DNA of 64,000 nt from Lentibacillus daqui (GTDB lineage Bacteria; Bacillota; Bacilli; Bacillales; Amphibacillaceae), in contig NZ_CP114176.1 of the NCBI RefSeq assembly GCF_027186265.1, forward strand, positions 1,674,001 through 1,738,000, in the 5' to 3' direction. Position 1 is the stretch's first letter; the number at the start of each line of letters is the position of its first letter. Both the position numbers and the translations under genes were made by a program. The notes beneath the pieces were generated by a model. That model was given only the letters and a program-made list of their open reading frames with translations. It was not told where the DNA came from and did not search any database. Below are positions 53,557-61,370 of this stretch, in pieces.

Positions 53557-54414
53557 ATGTTAAAGAAAAAGCGTAATTTGCTATCATTAATCGTACTTGT
53601 CCTTATGGCAGTGGCTACAATCACGGCTTCATGGTGGCTCCCGTTATCCCCATACGATATTGACTCTGGCAATCGATTATTGGGACCGACTGGGAAACAT
53701 TGGTTTGGGACAGACGACTTTGGACGGGATATATTTGCCCGGACTGTTATTGCAGCTCGGGTATCCCTGCTGGTTGGTGTAGTTGTTGCATTTTTGTCAA
53801 CTATGTTTGGAACCATTACCGGATTAATCGCCGGATATTACAAAAAAGCAGATTTCATCATCATGCGGATAATCGATGGCATGCTGGCTTTCCCGGCACT
53901 ATTGCTTGCATTGGCATTGGTAGCGGCATTGGGTGGTAGCATTACAAATATTATCATTGCTTTGACGCTAGCTTTTTGGCCGGTTATGACCCGGGTTGTC
54001 CGGTCAACGGTACTGCAAATTAATTCGATTCAATATGTGGAAGCGGCTAAAACAACAGGGACAAGTGATCTGGTTATTTTAACACGCTATGTTTTGCCAA
54101 ATATCCTTTCCCCAATTATTGTGCAAGGAACGTTTATTTTTGCCAAGGCAATTTTGGCCGAGGCAGCACTTAGCTTTTTAGGGGTTGGGGTCGATCCTTC
54201 TACACCGACTTGGGGAAATATGCTGCAGGAATCACAAATTTACATTACTATTGCACCATGGTTTTCTATTTTTCCGGGGCTTGCTATTGTGATTACTGTA
54301 CTTGCCTTAAATTTGCTCGGGGATGGGTTGCGAGACGCATTTGATCCACATGCAAAAAAATTGAAAAAAGCAACGAAACGTTCCATGAAACAACGAAAAC
54401 AAAAATTTGCCTAA
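53557..54414 (+). CDS. ABC transporter permease, OppC type
   Basis: 285 residues. An N-terminal helix (about 7-27), then GTDDFGRDIFARTV typical of the OppC/DppC family, and five further helices with the EAA loop VEAAKTTGTSDLVILTRYVLPN. Partner of the preceding permease. A basic C-terminal tail (KKLKKATKRSMKQRKQK) is longer than usual. ATG 53557 lacks a strong Shine-Dalgarno; AAAGGGG lies about 10 nt upstream. Confidence 0.92.
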   Translation: MLKKKRNLLSLIVLVLMAVATITASWWLPLSPYDIDSGNRLLGPTGKHWFGTDDFGRDIFARTVIAARVSLLVGVVVAFLSTMFGTITGLIAGYYKKADFIIMRIIDGMLAFPALLLALALVAALGGSITNIIIALTLAFWPVMTRVVRSTVLQINSIQYVEAAKTTGTSDLVILTRYVLPNILSPIIVQGTFIFAKAILAEAALSFLGVGVDPSTPTWGNMLQESQIYITIAPWFSIFPGLAIVITVLALNLLGDGLRDAFDPHAKKLKKATKRSMKQRKQKFA

Positions 54415-54447
54415 TTATTAGGTTTCAGCATCAAAGGGGTGAGCAAT

Positions 54448-55473
54448 ATGTTGGAAGTAAAGAATCTGAAAGTCCATTTAGATACACCAGATGGCATAGT
54501 AAAGGCGGTTGACGACGTGTCATTAACCGTAGAAGCGGGGGAAACGATTGGCATTGTTGGGGAATCTGGAAGTGGTAAAAGTGTGCTTGCCCTCTCCATT
54601 ATCCAACTTAATCCACAGCCTCCCGCTTTTTATCCTAAGGGTGAGATTCTGTGGGAAGACCGAAATCTATTGGAACTGAATGAACGGGAACTACGTAATA
54701 TTCGTGGAAATGAGATTGCGATGATTTTTCAAGATCCGATGTCCAGCTTAAATCCGGTTTTTCGGATCGGAGAACAGTTAATAGAAGCGATTCGCACCCA
54801 CCAGCCGATGTCAAGTAAAGAGGCCGAACAAAAGGCTTTGGAGCTGTTATCTGACGTGGGCATTCCGGATCCCAAACGCCGATTACGGGATTACCCGCAT
54901 CAGTTTTCCGGTGGAATGCGGCAGCGGGTTTTGATTGCGATGGCTCTAGCCTGTCAGCCGAAATTACTGATTGCAGATGAACCAACAACTGCACTGGATG
55001 TTACTATTCAAGCACAAATATTGCATTTGATGAAGGATATTCAACAAAAATATGGAACGGCAATTATGATCATCACGCATGATTTGGGAGTTGTTGCAAA
55101 TTTAGCGGATAAGGTGTTGGTAATGTACTCTGGTCGAATTGTCGAGGAAGGAACGGTAGAGGATATATTTTACCGAACGTCCATGCCTTATACGTGGTCA
55201 CTTCTGCGTTCATTGCCGCGTATTGATGCGGACATCCAGGAACGTCTCCTGGCAATCCCAGGACAGCCGCCAAATCTTGTAGATCCGCCGGCAGGATGCA
55301 ATTTTCATCCCCGCTGCCCGTTTGCAATGGAGGAATGTACGCAAGTGGATCCATCTTTGACTACTAGGGGTGAAGGCCATCGCGCTGCGTGTATTCTTAC
55401 AAATGAGGAATTTACTGTGCGTAAACAAGAAATCGAAGCTACTGAACAAAATGAGGTGAATAGTCTTGACTGA
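54448..55473 (+). CDS. ABC transporter ATP-binding protein, OppD type
   Basis: 341 residues from ATG 54448, 8 nt after AAAGGGG (GTG 54439 is the in-frame alternative). Walker A GESGSGKS, signature FSGGMRQRVLIAMAL, Walker B LLIADEPTTALD. The C-terminal oligopeptide-family domain holds the cysteine motif CNFHPRCPFAMEECTQ, likely an iron-sulfur site of this family. Pairs with the OppF-type ATPase. It overlaps that gene by 8 nt. Confidence 0.94.
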   Translation: MLEVKNLKVHLDTPDGIVKAVDDVSLTVEAGETIGIVGESGSGKSVLALSIIQLNPQPPAFYPKGEILWEDRNLLELNERELRNIRGNEIAMIFQDPMSSLNPVFRIGEQLIEAIRTHQPMSSKEAEQKALELLSDVGIPDPKRRLRDYPHQFSGGMRQRVLIAMALACQPKLLIADEPTTALDVTIQAQILHLMKDIQQKYGTAIMIITHDLGVVANLADKVLVMYSGRIVEEGTVEDIFYRTSMPYTWSLLRSLPRIDADIQERLLAIPGQPPNLVDPPAGCNFHPRCPFAMEECTQVDPSLTTRGEGHRAACILTNEEFTVRKQEIEATEQNEVNSLD

Positions 55474-56464
55474 GTCTTTGCTGGAAATACGTGATCTTCA
55501 TGTTCACTTTCCGATTAATAATGGGCTATTTAAAAAATCGAATGCTAGCGTAAAAGCGGTTAATGGTATCGATATATCGGTTGATAAAGGTGAAACGATT
55601 GGTATTGTCGGGGAATCCGGGTGCGGGAAAAGTACACTTGCCCGAACGATTATCGGGCTCCAAAAGCCGACGTCTGGAGATATTTTGTTCGAAGGGGAAA
55701 GTATTACTCATTATAATTCGAAACAAATGCGTCGGTTACGTGAGGATGTACAAATGGTTTTCCAGGATCCGTTTACAAGTCTGAATCCACGGATGAAAGC
55801 CGGCGATATCATTGCAGCACCATTAAGGGCATATAAGCGGATAACGAATGAGGAACAACAGGTAAAGGAATTAATGGAACTTGTTGGTCTAAAACCTGAT
55901 GATTATCATAAGCTTCCCCATGAGTTTTCCGGCGGTCAACGGCAGCGTATCGGGATTGCTCGTGCGATTGCTTTAAAACCGAAATTAATTATCTGCGACG
56001 AACCAGTGAGTGCCTTGGATGTGTCAATCCAGGCTCAGGTGATTAATTTGTTTGAAGACTTGCAAAAGGAACTGAATCTTACTTATGTATTTATTGCACA
56101 CGATTTATCGGTTATCAAGCATATTGCGGATAAGGTAGCTGTCATGTATTTGGGGAAAATGATGGAGGTGTCAGACGGCGAATCGTTTTATCGAAATGCA
56201 CAGCATCCATATACGAATGCATTATTGTCGGCGATTCCATTACCAGACCCAAAAAAAGAGCAGTCACGCAATCAAATAGTATTACGTGGTGAACTGCCAT
56301 CTCCTGCTAATCCACCAACCGGGTGTGTATTTCATACAAGATGTCCCTTTGCTACAGAGCTTTGTAAAGCTAATATTCCAGCATTAGAATCTAAAGGTGA
56401 GGACAATCACCAAGTAGCTTGTTTTTATCCGATTAACAAGAAAGATGCTACACCTGTACAGTAA
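55466..56464 (+). CDS. ABC transporter ATP-binding protein, OppF type
   Basis: 332 residues from TTG 55466 inside the end of the oppD-type gene. Walker A GESGCGKS, signature FSGGQRQRIGIARAI, Walker B LIICDEPVSALD, and the C-terminal CVFHTRCPFATELCKA. This completes a full peptide-type importer: two binding lipoproteins, two permeases and two ATPases, all downstream of the SAM riboswitch. Confidence 0.94.
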   Translation: MTESLLEIRDLHVHFPINNGLFKKSNASVKAVNGIDISVDKGETIGIVGESGCGKSTLARTIIGLQKPTSGDILFEGESITHYNSKQMRRLREDVQMVFQDPFTSLNPRMKAGDIIAAPLRAYKRITNEEQQVKELMELVGLKPDDYHKLPHEFSGGQRQRIGIARAIALKPKLIICDEPVSALDVSIQAQVINLFEDLQKELNLTYVFIAHDLSVIKHIADKVAVMYLGKMMEVSDGESFYRNAQHPYTNALLSAIPLPDPKKEQSRNQIVLRGELPSPANPPTGCVFHTRCPFATELCKANIPALESKGEDNHQVACFYPINKKDATPVQ

Positions 56465-56484
56465 TTGCAACAAGGGGGATAATT

Positions 56485-56934
56485 ATGACTGAGCGAAACA
56501 AAATTACGCAAATGGATGCATTTTTAATCGAAACAATACGTGCGAATGGTATATCAAACCAAGAACTGCTTGAAAAAGTAAAACAAGGCAATGTAAGTGA
56601 ATGGAAAAATTTCAATCCCCATTTTGATTTTACGCGGTTGGTTGATTTATACCAACAAGATACAGAAACACTTTCTTGCATATTAAACGATGGGTACACC
56701 CTGAAGTTTGTGACTATTAAGGGGATTCAACGGTTACTTAGGCTTAAATTCGGTATGGAAGCAGATAAAGATTACCGGCACACCGAAAATGGACTCAGCG
56801 GCATTTCTGTTACAGAAAAACAATTAGCGGTTATTAACGATATGTTATCTCCAAACTGGACGATTCATGTTGATGCCACAAGCGATAAAATAAATTATGA
56901 AATTAGTATTCTGCAAACCTACGCTCTAAACTAA
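56485..56934 (+). CDS. Protein of unknown function, last gene of the riboswitch operon
   Basis: 149 residues that I do not recognise. No signal peptide or membrane helix is evident, so it is probably cytoplasmic. The N-terminal part (about 5-60) looks helical (MDAFLIETIRANGISNQELLEKV). The C-terminal part mixes strands and helices with FVTIKGIQRLLRLKFG and a final YEISILQTYALN. ATG 56485 follows CAAGGGGG. It lies 20 nt after the OppF-type gene and a terminator follows it, so it is likely part of the transport operon. Confidence 0.75.
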   Translation: MTERNKITQMDAFLIETIRANGISNQELLEKVKQGNVSEWKNFNPHFDFTRLVDLYQQDTETLSCILNDGYTLKFVTIKGIQRLLRLKFGMEADKDYRHTENGLSGISVTEKQLAVINDMLSPNWTIHVDATSDKINYEISILQTYALN

Positions 56935-56943
56935 TAGTTTGTG

Positions 56944-56977
56944 AAAACAGCTCATACCAAAATGAGCTGTTTTTTAT
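56944..56977 (+). terminator. Terminator of the riboswitch operon
   Basis: ACAGCTCAT (56947-56955) pairs with ATGAGCTGT (56962-56970), with AAA/TTT extension, then TTTTTT. Confidence 0.92.
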
Positions 56978-57025
56978 TATAAATGATTTAATTCTGAAAA
57001 AGTGAAATTATAATATAAAAAACTA

Positions 57026-57060
57026 TTGCATTTTTATACATAAATATGTATAATGATACA
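57026..57060 (+). promoter_or_regulatory. argC promoter with ARG-box-like palindromes
   Basis: TTGCAT (57026-57031), a 17-bp spacer and a perfect TATAAT (57049-57054). The spacer and -10 contain ATACATA-AA-TATGTAT (57036-57051), and TGTAT-AATG-ATACA (57047-57060) follows with overlap. ArgR operators in Firmicutes are such AT-rich palindromes, and their position over the promoter fits repression by the ArgR encoded at 26 kb. The operator assignment is inference; the promoter itself is strong. Confidence 0.8.
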
Positions 57061-57092
57061 CAATCAAATTAATCGTAAGGGGCTGACAAATC

Positions 57093-58133
57093 TTGAAGGT
57101 AGGAATTGTAGGTGCAAACGGATATGGTGGAGCGGAACTCATCAGGCTGTTGCACAATCATCCTCATGTAACATTAGAATTGCTTGTATCCAACTCCACC
57201 CAGGGACAGTATATTGTTGATCAGTATCCGCATTTACATAGCATTGTGGAACTTCCGTTGGAAAAGCTGGATGCGGAGGGAGTAAGCAACCGGGTCGATG
57301 TCCTATTTTTCGCAACACCTTCAGGGGTAACCAAAGAAATTGCCCCTTCGTTTATCGAAAAGGGGGTGCCGTGTATCGATCTTTCCGGTGATTTCCGCTT
57401 AAAGGATGGCAGCTTATACGAACAATGGTATCAACAATCACCAGCTGACCCGGAATATTTAAGGCAGGCGGTATATGGGCTCCCGGAGCTTTACCGAGAA
57501 AGGATAAAAGAAAGCACATTTATTACTAATCCCGGTTGTTACCCAACAGCTGCCATACTCGGAATCATGCCTGCCTTAAAAACGGAAATAATCGATATAA
57601 ATGGTCCGATTATTATAGATGGGAAAACTGGGGTATCTGGTGCCGGACGAAAACCATCACAAGGAATCGTGTTCTCTGAAATCAATGAAAATACCAAAGC
57701 TTATAAGCTGGCAAGCCATCAACATACACCGGAAATTGAACAAATCATTTCTGATATTCACGGACAGAATATACATTTATCATTCACTGCCCATATTGTT
57801 CCAATGACGAGAGGGATTTTGTGTACAACATATTTGCCGTTAAAAAAACCGTTAACTGATAGTGAAGCAGTGCAGTTGTATCAGGAAATTTATCAAAATG
57901 AACCTTTTGTTCGGGTTAGACCAAAGGGTATCTCGCCGACAACGAAAGAAGTGTATGGTACGAACTATTGTGATATTGGTCTTGCGGTTGATCAGCGCAC
58001 AAATTTGTTAATCGTCGTTTCAGTAATTGATAATCTTGTTAAAGGTGCGGCGGGTCAGGCAATCCAAAATCTGAATCTATTAAATAATTGGGATGAGCGG
58101 ACAGCACTTGATGTAATTCCGGTTTACCCATAG
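57093..58133 (+). CDS. argC: N-acetyl-gamma-glutamyl-phosphate reductase
   Basis: 346 residues (family about 345). NADPH-binding GIVGANGYGGAELIRLLHNHP at the start and the catalytic cysteine in TNPGCYPTA; SGAGRKPS and HQHTPEI follow. Third step of arginine biosynthesis. The start is TTG 57093, preceded by TAAGGGG at about 8 nt. First gene of the arg operon. Confidence 0.96.
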   Translation: MKVGIVGANGYGGAELIRLLHNHPHVTLELLVSNSTQGQYIVDQYPHLHSIVELPLEKLDAEGVSNRVDVLFFATPSGVTKEIAPSFIEKGVPCIDLSGDFRLKDGSLYEQWYQQSPADPEYLRQAVYGLPELYRERIKESTFITNPGCYPTAAILGIMPALKTEIIDINGPIIIDGKTGVSGAGRKPSQGIVFSEINENTKAYKLASHQHTPEIEQIISDIHGQNIHLSFTAHIVPMTRGILCTTYLPLKKPLTDSEAVQLYQEIYQNEPFVRVRPKGISPTTKEVYGTNYCDIGLAVDQRTNLLIVVSVIDNLVKGAAGQAIQNLNLLNNWDERTALDVIPVYP

Positions 58134-58145
58134 AAGGAGGAAAAC

Positions 58146-59369
58146 ATGGCAAAACAATTGGCGCAGATCAACAAGGTAGAGGAAGGCATTACGACACCCA
58201 AAGGCTTTCACGCCGGGGGTCTGCACTGTGGCATCAAGCGAAAACGACACGATCTTGGCTGGCTATATTCAGAAGTTCCGGCAAATACGACTGCTGTCTA
58301 CACGACAAATCTTTTTCAGGCAGCACCTTTACAGGTTACAAAGGATAGTATTGCAACAGCACAGAAGATTCAAGGTTTACTGGTTAATTCCGGAGTAGCC
58401 AATGCCTGTACTGGTGAGGAAGGTTTACATAATGCCTATCACATGCGTCATTTATTCGCTGAGAAGTTGGGTGTTGCTGACAACTTCATTGCAGTCAATT
58501 CAACTGGGGTCATCGGGGACCAATTGCCAATGGAAAAGCTTGTTGCTGGAATTGAAGCTATCCATCTCGATAAATCTGTTCCAGCTGACTTTGCAAAAGC
58601 AATCTTAACGACTGATACATTTACCAAAAACGCCTGTGTACAGCTGGAACTGGATGGGAAGCTGGTAACCATTGGCGGGGTTGCTAAAGGATCCGGAATG
58701 ATTAATCCCAATATGGCGACAATGCTTTCGTTTATCACAACCGATGCAGCAATCGAATCAGAAGCATTGGATATGGCTTTACGAACTGCTGTAAACCAGA
58801 CGTTTAATTGCATTACCGTTGATGGAGATACAAGCACCAATGACACAGTAATGGTGATGGCAAATGGTCAGACTTCGAATAAAACAATCACTATAGCGGA
58901 TGAAGATAATCTTTCATTATTCACAGAGGCTTTAATACAAGTTTGCCAATCGCTAGCCAAGCAGATTGCCAGAGATGGCGAAGGGGCAACCAAATTAATT
59001 GAGGTACAAGTGAAAGGTGCCAATAGTAAGGAAGATGCGCAAGTAATTGCCAAATCGATTGTTGGCTCAAGTCTTGTCAAAACAGCGGTATTCGGCGCTG
59101 ACGCCAACTGGGGAAGAATTATTTGTTCGATGGGCTACAGCGGTATTACGTTTGATCCAAATAAGCTTACCGTTTCGCTTGGTACGAGTAAAATTATCGA
59201 TAACGGTTTACCAGTTTTATTTGATGAGGCGGTTGTACATGAATATTTAAAGCAAAATGAAAGAATCATTATTCAGGCGAATTTAAATAGCGGTATGCAG
59301 GAAGCGATGGCATGGGGCTGTGATCTTTCCTATGATTATGTAAAAATCAATGCTTCCTATCGTACCTAA
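58146..59369 (+). CDS. argJ: Bifunctional ornithine acetyltransferase / N-acetylglutamate synthase
   Basis: 407 residues. The precursor self-cleaves before the nucleophile T192 in NPNMATMLSF to give alpha and beta chains. ArgJ recycles the acetyl group from N-acetylornithine to glutamate, making the cyclic pathway. The end (SFDYVKINASYRT-like) is typical. ATG 58146 follows AGAAGGAGG. It starts 12 nt after argC. Confidence 0.96.
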   Translation: MAKQLAQINKVEEGITTPKGFHAGGLHCGIKRKRHDLGWLYSEVPANTTAVYTTNLFQAAPLQVTKDSIATAQKIQGLLVNSGVANACTGEEGLHNAYHMRHLFAEKLGVADNFIAVNSTGVIGDQLPMEKLVAGIEAIHLDKSVPADFAKAILTTDTFTKNACVQLELDGKLVTIGGVAKGSGMINPNMATMLSFITTDAAIESEALDMALRTAVNQTFNCITVDGDTSTNDTVMVMANGQTSNKTITIADEDNLSLFTEALIQVCQSLAKQIARDGEGATKLIEVQVKGANSKEDAQVIAKSIVGSSLVKTAVFGADANWGRIICSMGYSGITFDPNKLTVSLGTSKIIDNGLPVLFDEAVVHEYLKQNERIIIQANLNSGMQEAMAWGCDLSYDYVKINASYRT

Positions 59370-59382
59370 GGGGAGGAAAGCA

Positions 59383-60192
59383 ATGGCATATGTAGTTATC
59401 AAATGTGGCGGCAGTATTTTACCGCAACTTCCCAAAACGTTTTACGAAAATATCGTCACCATAAAAAAAGCATATCACGTACAGCCAGTGATTGTACATG
59501 GCGGTGGTCCAATGGTCTCCTCTTTGCTTGAAAAACTGAACATTGCCACGTCATTTGTTGATGGTATGCGAGTCACTACAGAAGATGTTCTGGATGTTGT
59601 AGAGATGGTTCTATCTGGATCGATTAACAAGCAGATTGTCCGAAATATCCATGTGAGTGGTGGTGATGCGGTTGGATTAAGTGGCGTTGACGGTAGATTG
59701 TTGGAAGCACAACCATTGCAACATAAGCAAAGATTGGGGTTTGTAGGTGAAATTAAAACGGTGAATACGAAAATGTTGACGGAGATAACCGCACAACAGC
59801 AAATCCCGGTTATTTCCCCCATAGCAGTCGGTCAAAGTGGACAGCGTTGGAATATCAATGCTGACTTGGCAGCCGGAGCTGTAGCCAAGGCACTCCATGC
59901 TTCGCTATATATGGTCACAAATGTTGCAGGGGTTTTACAGAACGATAGCGTGATTTCCCGTTTGGATGCCCAAGACGTAGAAATGATGATCGAATCGGGA
60001 CAAATTCATGGTGGAATGATTCCGAAAGTCCGGGCAGCAATTAGCTGTTTACAACAAGGTATCAAACGTGTTGTCATCTTCAACGGCCTGGAGCAGGATA
60101 GCCTGATTAAACTGACAGTCGGGAAACAGGTGGGAACCTCATTTACTTTACAGCGGGAGCCAGCGAATTTGCAGCAAGGAGGAATACGATGA
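59383..60192 (+). CDS. argB: Acetylglutamate kinase
   Basis: 269 residues from ATG 59383 (MAYVVIKCGGS), after GGGGAGGAAAG. It phosphorylates N-acetylglutamate. Amino-acid kinase motifs are IKCGGSIL, IVHGGGPMVSSLLEKLNI and NADLAAGAVAKALHA. An upstream in-frame start at 59350 lies inside argJ and is rejected. The stop overlaps the argD start. Confidence 0.95.
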   Translation: MAYVVIKCGGSILPQLPKTFYENIVTIKKAYHVQPVIVHGGGPMVSSLLEKLNIATSFVDGMRVTTEDVLDVVEMVLSGSINKQIVRNIHVSGGDAVGLSGVDGRLLEAQPLQHKQRLGFVGEIKTVNTKMLTEITAQQQIPVISPIAVGQSGQRWNINADLAAGAVAKALHASLYMVTNVAGVLQNDSVISRLDAQDVEMMIESGQIHGGMIPKVRAAISCLQQGIKRVVIFNGLEQDSLIKLTVGKQVGTSFTLQREPANLQQGGIR

Positions 60193-61358
60193 AGACAGAT
60201 ACCATGATTTCGCCATTAATGCAGACATACAATCGATTTCACGTAAATCCTGTAAAAGGAAAAGGTTGTTATGTTTGGGATGCAGATGGTCATCAATATC
60301 TGGATTTCACCTCGGGAATCGGCACTTGCAATCTCGGGCATGTACCAGATGCAGTCAAGACGAAATTGATGCAACAACTGGAGAATCTTTGGCATTGTTC
60401 CAATCTATATCACATCAATGTACAAGAGCAATTAGCCGTAGCTTTAACCGAAAATAGCTGTCTGGAACAAGTGTTTTTCTGTAATAGTGGTGCAGAAGCA
60501 AATGAAGCGGCCATTAAGCTTGCTCGTTTATACCATCCAGAAAGAAGTAACATCATCACCTTTCAACAATCATTTCATGGACGCACCATGGCGACACTAA
60601 GTGCATCCGGGCAGGAAAAAATTCAGATCGGTTTTGCTCCGTTACTCAGCGGGTTTACTCAATTTCCTTATAATGACCTTGATCATTTAACTAAATTGAA
60701 AGAAGAATTACCTGCTGCGGTGATGCTCGAGCTTGTTCAAGGGGAAGGCGGGGTCCATCCGGCAGAACAGCAATGGATTGATGAACTGGTGCAAATTTGT
60801 ACAGATGATGACATCCTGCTGATTGTCGATGAAGTACAGACAGGGATGGGACGTACTGGTACCTTATTTGCCCATGAGCAGTATGGGTTTGACCCCGATG
60901 TGGTAACAATTGCCAAAGGATTGGGTTCCGGCTTTCCTATCGGGGCGATGATGGCGAAAAAGGAAGTTTCCAAGGCGTTTCAGCCAGGAACTCATGGCAG
61001 CACGTTCGGGGGGAATCCACTGGCCGCAACAGCTGGATTAGCGACTATCAACGAATTGCAACATACATCAGCAATCGTAAACGGGGAGGAGAAAAGCCAT
61101 ATTTTACTGACGTACCTCAATCAACTAAAACAGGATTTTCCACAACTAAAAGCAATTCGCGGTCGTGGATTATTAATTGGAATAGAAACAGACAGTTCAG
61201 CAGGTGACATAGTCAAGGCAGCCATCAAGGAAAAATTACTGATTCTAACAGCGGGACCAACCGTTATCCGACTGCTACCGCCATTAACGATTACTGAAGA
61301 TGATGTTACGTTGTTTGCAAAAAAGTTTCGAAATGCATTGCAACAAGTGTATGCATAA
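60189..61358 (+). CDS. argD: Acetylornithine aminotransferase
   Basis: 389 residues, a class III PLP aminotransferase. The Schiff-base lysine is K243 in IAKGLGSGFP; DEVQTGMGRTG and the pyrophosphate loop NSGAEANEAAIKLAR are present. It converts N-acetylglutamate semialdehyde to N-acetylornithine. ATG 60189 overlaps the argB stop by 4 nt. In B. subtilis carA follows; here carB starts 12 nt downstream. Confidence 0.95.
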   Translation: MKTDTMISPLMQTYNRFHVNPVKGKGCYVWDADGHQYLDFTSGIGTCNLGHVPDAVKTKLMQQLENLWHCSNLYHINVQEQLAVALTENSCLEQVFFCNSGAEANEAAIKLARLYHPERSNIITFQQSFHGRTMATLSASGQEKIQIGFAPLLSGFTQFPYNDLDHLTKLKEELPAAVMLELVQGEGGVHPAEQQWIDELVQICTDDDILLIVDEVQTGMGRTGTLFAHEQYGFDPDVVTIAKGLGSGFPIGAMMAKKEVSKAFQPGTHGSTFGGNPLAATAGLATINELQHTSAIVNGEEKSHILLTYLNQLKQDFPQLKAIRGRGLLIGIETDSSAGDIVKAAIKEKLLILTAGPTVIRLLPPLTITEDDVTLFAKKFRNALQQVYA

Positions 61359-61370
61359 CTTACAGGGGGG

